Positions 19,568 to 28,569 of a DNA stretch of 64,000 nucleotides are shown one piece after another. Below the pieces are notes generated by a model. That model was not told the DNA's origin and did no database searches. It saw only the letters and a program-made list of their open reading frames with translations. Position 1 is the stretch's first letter. Each line of letters opens with the position of its first letter. A program made the translations under genes and the position numbers. The DNA is from an uncultured Bacteroidales bacterium (GTDB taxonomy: Bacteria; Bacteroidota; Bacteroidia; Bacteroidales; P3), in NCBI GenBank assembly GCA_905235855.1, contig CAJONE010000002.1, forward strand, positions 1 to 64,000. Direction: 5' to 3'.

Positions 19568-20830
19568 ATGAATGCCTCAATTGTCAATATCGGTGATGAG
19601 CTGCTTATCGGTCAGGTGGTGAACACCAACGCAACCTATATGTTGCAAGCACTGACACACAGCGGCATCGCCGTGGTGGAAGTCTGTACGGTGGGCGACA
19701 ACGCAGATGCGATAGAGTCGGCCATACGTCGCTGTCAGGAACACTCCGACCTGATACTCCTTACCGGAGGACTCGGTCCGACCAAAGACGATATCACCAA
19801 AGAAACACTATGCCGCTTTTTCGGAAGCGAACTATACGAGAACACGGAAGCGCTCGCCAACATAGAACGGCTTTTCGCCCAACGCGGATTTCCGCTCACC
19901 GAAACAAATCGCCGGCAAGCTCTCGTGCCACGCTGTTGCGAAATGATCAACAACGACCACGGTACCGCACCCTGCATGTGGTTCAACGCTGGAAAGAAAG
20001 CCATTGTTTCGCTGCCGGGAGTCCCATTCGAGATGGAATATCTCATCGCCGAAAAGATAATCCCGCTGGTACGAGAGCGCTTCAAAATAGGTTCTATCGT
20101 CTGCAGGAACATCCTGGTTCAGGGCATCGGCGAGTCGTTTCTCTCCGACCTGCTCGAAGATATCGAAGCCGCGATGCCCAAAAACACCAAACTGGCCTAC
20201 CTGCCGCAAGCCGGTATCATAAAACTGCGTATTACCGCCATTGGCGAAGGTGCATCCTCGCATGATGAAATCGAAAAACAGGTAGAAGATGTTGCGTCCG
20301 CTGTCAGCAAGGCCGCAGGACAATACATCGTTGGCGAAAACGTCGAAAGCATTGCCGAGGCCGTGTCGAATATGATGCACAGCCGCCGTTGCACCCTCGC
20401 TACTGCCGAAAGCTGCACAGGCGGGCACATCGCCGCAATGCTGACTGCACTCCCTGGTGCGTCGGAATACTTCAAAGGCGGCATCACAGCCTACTGCAAC
20501 GAGGCAAAACACAAACTCCTCGGCGTCGCACAGCACACCCTCGACACCTACGGTGCCGTAAGCGAACAGACCGTCAGCGAGATGGTCCAGGGAGCACGCA
20601 CCAAATACAATGCAGACTATGCCGTCGCCACAACAGGAGTCGCCGGACCCGCAGGCGGCACCGAGGCCACACCAGTCGGCACCGTCTGGATGGCCGTGGC
20701 GACACCGACCCACACCGTCACCATGAAAAAACACTACAACGGACGCCGACAGCAAGTGACAGACCGAGCCACAAACGAAGTGCTCGCCATGCTGATTCGC
20801 GAATGCGAAAATTTGCCCCCCAATGCGTAG
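19568..20830 (+). CDS. cinA: CinA family nicotinamide-nucleotide amidase/competence-damage protein
   Basis: NIGDELLIGQVVNTNATYM, LTGGLGPTKDDITKET, TAESCTGGHIAAMLT. Confidence 0.93.
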   Translation: MNASIVNIGDELLIGQVVNTNATYMLQALTHSGIAVVEVCTVGDNADAIESAIRRCQEHSDLILLTGGLGPTKDDITKETLCRFFGSELYENTEALANIERLFAQRGFPLTETNRRQALVPRCCEMINNDHGTAPCMWFNAGKKAIVSLPGVPFEMEYLIAEKIIPLVRERFKIGSIVCRNILVQGIGESFLSDLLEDIEAAMPKNTKLAYLPQAGIIKLRITAIGEGASSHDEIEKQVEDVASAVSKAAGQYIVGENVESIAEAVSNMMHSRRCTLATAESCTGGHIAAMLTALPGASEYFKGGITAYCNEAKHKLLGVAQHTLDTYGAVSEQTVSEMVQGARTKYNADYAVATTGVAGPAGGTEATPVGTVWMAVATPTHTVTMKKHYNGRRQQVTDRATNEVLAMLIRECENLPPNA

Positions 20831-20844
20831 CTTTCACGCCCCCC

Positions 20845-20900
20845 TCCGACCAATCCGATTACTCCGACCAATCCGATTACTCCGATTTTTTCCGATTACC
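20845..20900. repeat. 9-bp/18-bp tandem repeat (TCCGACCAA TCCGATTAC)x2 plus degenerate units
   Basis: Two exact 18-bp copies at 20845-20862 and 20863-20880, then TCCGATTTTTTCCGATTACC. Confidence 0.95.
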
Positions 20901-20925
20901 TCAACCACCACCCACCCACTCTCAT

Positions 20926-21309
20926 ATGCCCCGCGGCCTGATTACAATTCTGCTCCTGCTCGCCAGCAACGTCTTCATGACATTCGCATGGTACGGAAAC
21001 CTCAAACTCCAGCAGATGAAAATCATCACCGACTGGCCACTCATCGCCATCATAGCCCTTTCGTGGGCTGTCGCACTGCTGGAATACTGTTTTATGATAC
21101 CCGCCAACCGGATAGGATCCACCATCAACGGCGGACCATTCAACCTTATGCAACTTAAAATCATACAAGAGGCCATCTCGCTCTCTGTATTCACCCTCAT
21201 TGTCGCCACCGTATTCAAAGGCGAACCAATCCGCTGGAACCACATCGTCGCTTTCGTCCTAATCCTGCTCGCAGTCTTTTTTGCGTTCCTAAAAGACGGG
21301 AAAAGTTAA
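20926..21309 (+). CDS. DMT-family small membrane protein (DUF486)
   Basis: MPRGLITILLLLASNVFMTFAWYGNLK; ATG at 20926; the ORF track extension to 20389 overlaps cinA. Confidence 0.8.
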   Translation: MPRGLITILLLLASNVFMTFAWYGNLKLQQMKIITDWPLIAIIALSWAVALLEYCFMIPANRIGSTINGGPFNLMQLKIIQEAISLSVFTLIVATVFKGEPIRWNHIVAFVLILLAVFFAFLKDGKS

Positions 21310-21337
21310 AAGTCAAACCCTAAATCCAAATATACAC

Positions 21338-21718
21338 ATGACTCTGAAAACAAAAATCCTCACATCAACAATCCTCGTCCTCGCACTCGCACTGACAGTT
21401 TTCATCTATTTCCGTTTCTTCTTCGTCTACAGCGACGGCTACAACACGGGCGACATCAACTACTTCCAAAAACAGGGCGTATTATTCAAGACCTACGAGG
21501 GCAAAATGATACAAACCGGATTCAAGTCGACCGGCAGTGGTATGGGCAACCTTAAGTCGAACGAGTTCAAGTTCTCGGTCACCAACGACAGCGTCGCGGC
21601 CAAACTTATGCGTTGTTCGGGCAAAGAGGTCGAACTGCACTGGAAACGCTATTTCGGGACCCTGCCTTGGCGCGGAGAAAGCCAGTTTATCGTTGACGAG
21701 ATAATGTCGATCAAATAA
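21338..21718 (+). CDS. Small membrane-anchored hypothetical protein
   Basis: 126 aa, one N-terminal TM segment, collinear between DUF486 and the AtoE-type gene. Confidence 0.6.
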   Translation: MTLKTKILTSTILVLALALTVFIYFRFFFVYSDGYNTGDINYFQKQGVLFKTYEGKMIQTGFKSTGSGMGNLKSNEFKFSVTNDSVAAKLMRCSGKEVELHWKRYFGTLPWRGESQFIVDEIMSIK

Positions 21719-21757
21719 GCACCAATCGACGTTTTCCAAAACCCAAATTCCACAAAC

Positions 21758-23110
21758 GTGTTTCAGAAGATCATCAACGGCAGCGTGCGTCTTGTGCAGC
21801 GTTGGCTACCCGAACCGTTTATTTTCGCCATCGTCTTGACCCTTGTTGCGGCAGTAGTGGCCATTCCCGTCTGCCAGCAGACACCGATAGAAGTGCTCGG
21901 AAACTGGGGTGGCGGAATCTGGAACCTGCTCTCCTTTGCAATGCAGATGGCACTCGTACTCGTATGTGGTGCCACATTGGCGGCAGCGCCAGTCATCAAA
22001 CGCGGCATAACCATACTTGCCCAAATCCCGAAAACACCGCCCGCAGCCATTGCCATCGTGACAGCCGTGTCGGCACTCGCCTGTTGGCTCAACTGGGGTT
22101 TCGGCCTCATTGTAGGGGTCATTTTCGCGAAAGAGATTGCCCGTACACTTCGCGGTGTCGACTACCGGTTGCTCATTGCATCGGCCTATAGCGGTTTCGT
22201 TGTTTGGCACGCCGGTCTCTCGGGTTCAATCCCACTCACCATGGCCACACCGGGCGATGCACTGACCACTGCGACCAATGGCATACTCACAGATCCTGTA
22301 CCAGTTAGCCAAACCATACTCAACATACACAATCTTGCAATGGTGGCACTGGTAACACTTGCCATTGTTACAGTCAACACGCTGATGCACCCCAAACCCG
22401 CAGAAGTTGTCAGCATCGAGCCGTCACTGCTGGCCGAACCCGAACCAGAACCCCGAACAAAAGCCACAACCCCTGCAGAACGTCTGGAAAACAGTAGGAT
22501 TTTGGGCTGGATTATAGCCCTCGTGGGGCTGGGATATCTGGTGCTCAAGCTTGGTTTTGGCGGTGGGACACTTGACCTGAACAGCGTGATAATGATGTTT
22601 CTGTTCACTGGCATCATACTGCACGGATCTCCCGTGGCCTACGTAAGAGCCTTTGGTAAGGCTGCCACCGGAGCGAGCGGCATACTGCTGCAGTTCCCGT
22701 TCTATGCCGGGATAATGGGCATTATAACAGGTGTCGGAGCCAGTGGCATCAGTCTCGGCACCGTGCTCAGCAACGCCTGCATATCCATCTCCACCCCCCT
22801 CACCTATCCCCTGCTCACCTTCCTGTGTGCCGCAATACTCAACATGTTTGTCCCGTCGGGCGGCGGACACTGGGCCATACAGGCACCCATCATGTTTGCA
22901 GCGGGGGCTGACCTCGGCGTTGACCACGGGCTGACTGGCATCGCCATCGCTTGGGGCGATGCATGGACCAACCTGATTCAACCCTTCTGGGCACTGCCGG
23001 CACTTGCCATAGCAAAACTCAACGCCAAAGACATTATGGGTTTCTGCCTCATCGACTTGTTGGTTACGGGAGTGGTGATTTGTGGCGGCCTGCTTGTTTG
23101 GGCGATATAG
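21758..23110 (+). CDS. Short-chain fatty acid transporter family protein (AtoE type)
   Basis: VRLVQRWLPEPFIFAIVLTLV; FVPSGGGHWAIQAPI; ~12 TM segments. Confidence 0.88.
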   Translation: MFQKIINGSVRLVQRWLPEPFIFAIVLTLVAAVVAIPVCQQTPIEVLGNWGGGIWNLLSFAMQMALVLVCGATLAAAPVIKRGITILAQIPKTPPAAIAIVTAVSALACWLNWGFGLIVGVIFAKEIARTLRGVDYRLLIASAYSGFVVWHAGLSGSIPLTMATPGDALTTATNGILTDPVPVSQTILNIHNLAMVALVTLAIVTVNTLMHPKPAEVVSIEPSLLAEPEPEPRTKATTPAERLENSRILGWIIALVGLGYLVLKLGFGGGTLDLNSVIMMFLFTGIILHGSPVAYVRAFGKAATGASGILLQFPFYAGIMGIITGVGASGISLGTVLSNACISISTPLTYPLLTFLCAAILNMFVPSGGGHWAIQAPIMFAAGADLGVDHGLTGIAIAWGDAWTNLIQPFWALPALAIAKLNAKDIMGFCLIDLLVTGVVICGGLLVWAI

Positions 23111-23273
23111 TCGCCACATATAATCCAGCACGGACACTGGACACTTCATACGTGTCTCCTCTGTCAAAACGTTTTGCCCCCCCTGTCGATCGCACATTGG
23201 CTTTTATTCCTGCAACCGTCAAGGGCGTAGACGGGACGTGGCACACACTGCGTTTTTGCTGCAGGCGAGCCAT

Positions 23274-23310
23274 AAAAAAAAGCGGGACACCCGAAAATGT
23301 CCCGCTCTTT
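23274..23310 (-). terminator. Terminator hairpin between convergent genes
   Basis: GCGGGACA/TGTCCCGC stem with T8 on the minus strand; partly T-rich on plus. Confidence 0.8.
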
Positions 23311-23327
23311 GGTTTTAGGCGTATCTG

Positions 23328-24266
23328 CTATTCTGCATATTCGTAGTATACGGTATGCGTATATGTGGTCTTGTAGTTGTCGCCATCACCGTAAGTGGAT
23401 GTGCGTGTGCGAGAGACAGGGTATTTGCCGTCATACTCATAAGTATAGGTGTCGGTATCAGCGTCATTGCTTTCGCCGTTATTGGACCATACGGTTCTCT
23501 CGGTCAGCACATTGTTCTCGTTGATGAAAGATGCCTCGCCTTCGCCACCGGCCACAAGAGCGTAGTTGCCTTGGAAGGGGTTTTTCATCTCGTCGTAGGT
23601 GAAATCGGAGGTCATTCGCTCCTCACCATAGGTCACAAGCAGTTGCGACACATTGCCACCATCGTAGGTGAACTCGATGGTCTCGGTCATTGAGACAGCG
23701 GCTTTGGCTTTGCGGTGGGCGAAAATGGTTTCCACGACCTTTTGGCTTGGCACAACAGAGTTCAAGGCGAACTTCGCCAAAGTTTCAGGGGCATCCTCTT
23801 CGTAAATCGTCATGACAACCTTCGAGATTTTTTTGCCGTCGTGGGTTATTTCCATTACACACGAAAGTTCGCCATCGTTGTAGCTTTCGATTTTGGAGAT
23901 TTGGTTGCCGTCGTAGATATAGTTGGCGTAGTTGTTAGAGCCTTCTGACACTTTAGACAGCTTCTTGCCATCGTAAGTCAAGTCCATCTTGTACGAGAAT
24001 ACCGACTGCTTTCCACGTTCGTCATAATTATAGTACGAGATGCTTTTGAGCAGTTTGCCGTCCCAGGTCCACTCTTGCGTCATGTGCTTTGGTGTCGTGT
24101 CGGCATAGGAGAACGTTTCGCCGCCGTAAGAGTTTTCGGTGGTGCTTAACGAATACTCGTAGATTTTGGCAATTTTCTTTTTGGGGTTGTAGACTCCCTC
24201 CTTTTGGCAGGAGGCGAAAGCGAGCAGCGTGGCTGCAGCAACCGTAAGGGTCAGAATTTTTTTCAT
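23328..24266 (-). CDS. Lipoprotein with YDGKKL-type repeats, paralog 1
   Basis: Lipobox FASC; CQKEGVYNPKKKIAKI; QEWTWDGKLLKSI; LTYDGKKLSKV; THDGKKISKV. Confidence 0.75.
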   Translation of the reverse strand: MKKILTLTVAAATLLAFASCQKEGVYNPKKKIAKIYEYSLSTTENSYGGETFSYADTTPKHMTQEWTWDGKLLKSISYYNYDERGKQSVFSYKMDLTYDGKKLSKVSEGSNNYANYIYDGNQISKIESYNDGELSCVMEITHDGKKISKVVMTIYEEDAPETLAKFALNSVVPSQKVVETIFAHRKAKAAVSMTETIEFTYDGGNVSQLLVTYGEERMTSDFTYDEMKNPFQGNYALVAGGEGEASFINENNVLTERTVWSNNGESNDADTDTYTYEYDGKYPVSRTRTSTYGDGDNYKTTYTHTVYYEYAE

Positions 24267-24401
24267 GTTTTTTTTGATTTTATGGGTTAATAATAGAATG
24301 TCCTATTTTTTTTTGATTCTCTCTGCATAACTAAAAATACAACAATTTAGTATAAACTGCATTGAAAAAAATGCCATCATTGAGAGTTCTTGAGACGTCA
24401 C

Positions 24402-25328
24402 TCAGTCACCATACACGTATGTGTCGGTCTCCCTGGTCGTTCGGGTAGCAGAGTTCTCGAGTGTTTCAACAGTGCTGGTTGTCATAGTTGCGGGATAGTC
24501 GTCGTCGGTATAGGTATAGGCACACACCTGGTTTTGCGGTATCATACCACCGGCGGCAGATGCCCCCAATCCACTTACGCTTATCTCACATATATTGTTC
24601 TTGCTCAAAGCCGAAGGGCCGATATCGGCATAGTTGCCATACTTGGGGTTGTGTTTCTTGTCGTAAGTGCAGTTCACCGTGATGGCAGTAAGACCGCTGT
24701 ACGAGACCGTCATCTTGGTCACGTTGTCGTCGACATACGTAAGGTTGACCACCACCTCAATGGGCTGACCCGCTTTCGACTTGGCCATTGACGACGAAAA
24801 CAGAACACAGGCCAATTTTTCTGGCATTACATAGCCCAATGACTTCTTGGCAAAGTTGAAATCGTCGAGGTTAAAATCCGACAGGTCGATGGCGAATTTC
24901 AGTTTAGATATTTTTCCTCCATCGTGTATCACGTCGGCATTCATTAGACTGGTTCCGTCGGACACGGTCGCTATTGTCGTCAGTTTGCCGTTTTTGTAAC
25001 CGTATTGCGTATAATACTTGCCGCTTTCGTCGGCAACTTTCACAAGTTTTTTACCGTCGTAGGTTAACAACTGCTTTGCCGTTCGAGCTCCCGTTTGGTC
25101 GAACGACGTGACAGCCGTCAGAAGGTTCCCCTCCCAAGTCCACTCCTGGGCCTTGTACTTGGCGATGTTGTAAGTTGTGTCCGCTCCGGTAGCGTCACGC
25201 TCGGTAACGGTCGCCTCGATATGGATTTCGCTGATTTTTTTGTCGGGTGAATAAACTCCCTCTTTTTTGCAAGAGACCACCGCAAGCATCGGCAGCAACA
25301 CAGAGAAAACGACAAACAGTTTTTTCAT
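24402..25328 (-). CDS. Lipoprotein with YDGKKL-type repeats, paralog 2
   Basis: Lipobox VVSC; CKKEGVYSPDKKISEI; QEWTWEGNLLTAV; LTYDGKKLVKV; IHDGGKISKL. Confidence 0.75.
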   Translation of the reverse strand: MKKLFVVFSVLLPMLAVVSCKKEGVYSPDKKISEIHIEATVTERDATGADTTYNIAKYKAQEWTWEGNLLTAVTSFDQTGARTAKQLLTYDGKKLVKVADESGKYYTQYGYKNGKLTTIATVSDGTSLMNADVIHDGGKISKLKFAIDLSDFNLDDFNFAKKSLGYVMPEKLACVLFSSSMAKSKAGQPIEVVVNLTYVDDNVTKMTVSYSGLTAITVNCTYDKKHNPKYGNYADIGPSALSKNNICEISVSGLGASAAGGMIPQNQVCAYTYTDDDYPATMTTSTVETLENSATRTTRETDTYVYGD

Positions 25329-25376
25329 AATTTACCGTTTAAAATTTGTACATATCCTTTAACGTGTAATGCGGCA

Positions 25377-26009
25377 CTAATGTTTCTTTTTTTTGTTGGA
25401 AATCAACGGAAAAATTTCGTTCTCGAAAATGTCGCGACGGATTATGCGATAGTGGAAATTGTAGGCCGTGTTGAACGAAAAACTGTGGTGCACGGTGTAG
25501 CCGCCGCGGTTGAGCAAAGAGCGGATAGACTCGCTGTCGAGGGCAAAATGTCCCGGTTGCGGTTTCATATCCGCCAAGATGTTCTCCAACATATTCCATT
25601 TTGCTTTCCATTCCTCGACCGACATCGGATGCGGCTGCGCGACACTGCGGCGCAGGCAATCGGCCAATTGGGCTGCTGAGAGTTTCCCGTTTTTGACCAA
25701 GGCAAGGTTTACCCTCACGTAGTTCCCCTCACACCCTGCATATTGGTAGTCAGGGCCACCGAGCGTTTTTGACTTTTCCAACTCTGACCGTATATACATT
25801 ATGGCCGACGCACTGTCAAGGGTCAGGTGGGCCGGGCCGAAGATGTCCTGAAAACAGAACTTGTATACGTCGCAGAGGTCAGAAGCAGGATATTCGTCCA
25901 TATAGCGCTGCAAAACACTGCAGCAATCGCTTTGGGCATTCATGGCTGTTGATAAAAATATCGTGAAATATGAAAACGCGGCTATAGCCGGCAGTATGAA
26001 AGACTTCAT
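25377..26009 (-). CDS. Secreted hypothetical protein
   Basis: N-terminal signal-like segment; intact 210-aa ORF in a minus-strand gene run. Confidence 0.6.
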   Translation of the reverse strand: MKSFILPAIAAFSYFTIFLSTAMNAQSDCCSVLQRYMDEYPASDLCDVYKFCFQDIFGPAHLTLDSASAIMYIRSELEKSKTLGGPDYQYAGCEGNYVRVNLALVKNGKLSAAQLADCLRRSVAQPHPMSVEEWKAKWNMLENILADMKPQPGHFALDSESIRSLLNRGGYTVHHSFSFNTAYNFHYRIIRRDIFENEIFPLISNKKKKH

Positions 26010-26021
26010 TCAAGTAACAGT

Positions 26022-26801
26022 TTAAGGCATTGTGTTTTCACTTTGTTTCGGTTTTTCGGCATGAGTGTTTCGAACCACTACGATGCTCATTTCGTAAAGC
26101 AGATAAATGGGGAGGGCGACAATGGAAAGCGTGAAAGCGTCGCCTGTGGGCGTTATGACAGCTGCGGCTATAAGAATGGCCACCACAGCATGGCGTCGAT
26201 ATTTCCGCATAGGAGCAGCCTTAAGAAGCCCCATCTTCGCCAACAACCAACTTAAAACAGGCAACTCGAACACAGCACCCATCACTAAGCTCATCATAAG
26301 AAACATTGAGATATATGATGTGAGAGAAATCATATTGACCACCTCGTCGCTTACCTGATAGGTTGCAAGGAAACGAAACGTAAGCGGAAAAATAATGAAA
26401 TAGTTGAGAGCCACGCCAACCATAAACATCATATAGCCACCTACAACAGCAGCCACAGCACTGCGTCGCTCGTTTTTGTAGAGTGCCGGTGAGACAAAAC
26501 CGAACAACACATAAATCAGATAGGGCGACACAACAAGCAAACCCATCCAAAAAGCAACTTTCATGTGAGTAATGAACTGCTGTGCGATTTCAACATTTAT
26601 CAGTCCCACCTCGAACAACTCACGATGGCCGGTGATTCGTTCAAAAAGACGCCATGTGACAAAAGCGTCGTCGGTTGGTGCCAGCACTATCGAGAATAGA
26701 ATATCCTTGAAACAAAAAGTCACAACCATCGCCAACATGGCGACAATCGCAATTCGAACCAGACGACTGCGCAACTCGTCAAGGTGTTCCCAAAAGGTCA
26801 C
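26022..26801 (-). CDS. tatC: Sec-independent translocase TatC
   Basis: VTFWEHLDELRSRLVRI and multiple TM segments; likely GTG start at 26801. The ORF track extension to 26879 is repeat-derived. Confidence 0.88.
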   Translation of the reverse strand: MTFWEHLDELRSRLVRIAIVAMLAMVVTFCFKDILFSIVLAPTDDAFVTWRLFERITGHRELFEVGLINVEIAQQFITHMKVAFWMGLLVVSPYLIYVLFGFVSPALYKNERRSAVAAVVGGYMMFMVGVALNYFIIFPLTFRFLATYQVSDEVVNMISLTSYISMFLMMSLVMGAVFELPVLSWLLAKMGLLKAAPMRKYRRHAVVAILIAAAVITPTGDAFTLSIVALPIYLLYEMSIVVVRNTHAEKPKQSENTMP

Positions 26802-26834
26802 GAGCGGTCGAGAGATGAGGTTATGAGCGGCCGA

Positions 26835-26880
26835 AGTAATCAGAATAATCCGAGTAATCGGAGCAATCTGAATAATCAAT
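26835..26880. repeat. 9-bp tandem repeat, ~5 units (minus strand GATTATTCA GATTGCTCC GATTACTCG GATTATTCT GATTACTTC)
   Basis: Direct reading; same 9-mer family as 20845-20900. Confidence 0.9.
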
Positions 26881-27057
26881 TTATTCGGGTTTCTCCGAGG
26901 AATCCTTTCCGTTTAGCCCATCCTTGAAACTTTTCACCCCCTTGCCCATGCTGCGCATAAGTTCGGGTATCTTCTTTGCCCCGAAAAGCAACAAGACTAC
27001 AAACACGATAAGCAGAATCTCGGGCAAGCCGAGCGAACTGAATAACAAAAGGTTCAT
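26881..27057 (-). CDS. tatA: Twin-arginine translocase subunit TatA (absent from the ORF track, 58 aa)
   Basis: MNLLLFSSLGLPEILLIVFVVLLLFGAKKIPELMRSMGKGVKSFKDGLNGKDSSEKPE*. Confidence 0.93.
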   Translation of the reverse strand: MNLLLFSSLGLPEILLIVFVVLLLFGAKKIPELMRSMGKGVKSFKDGLNGKDSSEKPE

Positions 27058-27110
27058 AACAAATAGCTATTTTTAGTTGTTTTGTTTTCATGTTATAGCC
27101 AGTTCGCCTG

Positions 27111-28532
27111 CTAAAGCGCGCTGGCCTTAAGTTTTTCCACATAACCGTTGATGCGTTTCATCTGAGACGGTATCTCGATTTTCTGCGGACATTTGTGCAC
27201 ACACTCGCCGCATGAGATGCAATGGTCGGCCTGCCGCAAACGCGGCACTTTCCGGTCATATCCCACAAGGAAAGCACGACGGGCGTGCCTATATGCCTTC
27301 TTGTCAGTATCGGCATCGTCGGCCAAAGCCACATTGCCCTCATTGACACATTTGTTATAGTGTGCAAAAATGCTTGGGATATCAATGCCATAACGACATG
27401 GCATACAGTACTGACACCCTGTGCACGGAACAGTCGGGAAATTGGAATACTGGTGTGCAATGTTTTCCAACATAGCGTATTCGTCGTCGGTGAGCGGTTT
27501 TAGAGGCGAATAGGTGCGGATGTTGTCCTGCAGGTGTTCCATATATGTCATTCCACTCAAGACCGTAAGAATGCGCGGCTGCGACCCTGCAAAGCGGAAA
27601 GCCCACGATGCAATAGAGGCCTGCGGGTCGCGTTGCTTCAGTTGCGCGACCGCCGCATCGTAGAGTGTGGCCAACGAGCCACCCAACAGTGGCTCCATAA
27701 CAAATATCGGTATGTCGAGCTCCGCCAGCCGGTTATACATATACTCCGAGTCGGCATCGCCTCCCTGTTCGACCTGTTCATGGTGCCAATCGACATAATT
27801 GTGCTGTATGAGCACGTGGTCCCAATGCACAGTGTCGTTCATCGACAAGGCATGGTCGAACACACGCACGTCGCCATGATAGGAAAAACCCAGATTGCGA
27901 ATACGTCCCTTCTCGCGCTCTTCCATAAGGAAATCGAGTATGCCGTTGTTGATAAAACGCGCTTCGAACACCCGCATAGGGTCGAGCTCATTGCCGTTCA
28001 CATCACGCCCGCGGCCTCCAATAGAGTGGAGCATCATGAAGTCGATATAATCCAACTTAAGTTCCTTGAGGGTGTTGTTGTATATCTTAATCGAAGCCTC
28101 ACGACTCCACGTGTTGGGCGGAAAATTCGACATCTTGCTGCTCACTAAATATTTGTCTCTCGGATGACGGCTCAAGGCGATGCCCATTACATGTTCAGAT
28201 TTACCCTTGCAGTAGGGCGGAGCCGTGTCGAACAAGGTTACACCATGCTCTATGGCATAATCGGTCAAGCGGTTTATCTGCTCTTGATCAAGCTCGGAGG
28301 CGTTGTCACGGCCACTGTTGTTGTCGACCGTTGGCAGACGCATACACCCATAGCCCAGCAGCGACACTTTCTCGCCGTGTTTGCCCGTACGGTAGGTCAT
28401 TTGGTCGGTCGGAACCTCGCCAACAGCAAAGCCCTCGGTCGAGACCTCCGGAGCAGGTCTGCATCCCGTCATAACCGCGGCCGTGGCCACAGCCCCACCT
28501 CCTATTGTTTTTAGAAATTCTCGTCTATCCAT
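27111..28532 (-). CDS. Aldo/keto reductase with C-terminal 4Fe-4S motifs and Tat lipoprotein signal
   Basis: MDRREFLKTIGGGAVATAAVMTGC; LLGYGCMRLPT; CISCGECVHKCPQ. Confidence 0.9.
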   Translation of the reverse strand: MDRREFLKTIGGGAVATAAVMTGCRPAPEVSTEGFAVGEVPTDQMTYRTGKHGEKVSLLGYGCMRLPTVDNNSGRDNASELDQEQINRLTDYAIEHGVTLFDTAPPYCKGKSEHVMGIALSRHPRDKYLVSSKMSNFPPNTWSREASIKIYNNTLKELKLDYIDFMMLHSIGGRGRDVNGNELDPMRVFEARFINNGILDFLMEEREKGRIRNLGFSYHGDVRVFDHALSMNDTVHWDHVLIQHNYVDWHHEQVEQGGDADSEYMYNRLAELDIPIFVMEPLLGGSLATLYDAAVAQLKQRDPQASIASWAFRFAGSQPRILTVLSGMTYMEHLQDNIRTYSPLKPLTDDEYAMLENIAHQYSNFPTVPCTGCQYCMPCRYGIDIPSIFAHYNKCVNEGNVALADDADTDKKAYRHARRAFLVGYDRKVPRLRQADHCISCGECVHKCPQKIEIPSQMKRINGYVEKLKASAL

Positions 28533-28569
28533 TTTGTGTTCTGATTTTCAGTTTCGGTTTTCAAATCGT

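Noticed and set aside
19832-20755. 307-aa minus-strand ORF
   Set aside because: Antisense to cinA, no recognisable domain
20845-20900. Short repeats as a CRISPR array
   Set aside because: Units of 9/18 bp are contiguous with no unique spacers and no cas genes nearby
22424-23197. 257-aa minus-strand ORF
   Set aside because: Antisense to the AtoE-type transporter; composition typical of a shadow ORF
26876-27142. 88-aa minus-strand ORF
   Set aside because: Wrong frame over tatA; the tatA frame carries the conserved sequence
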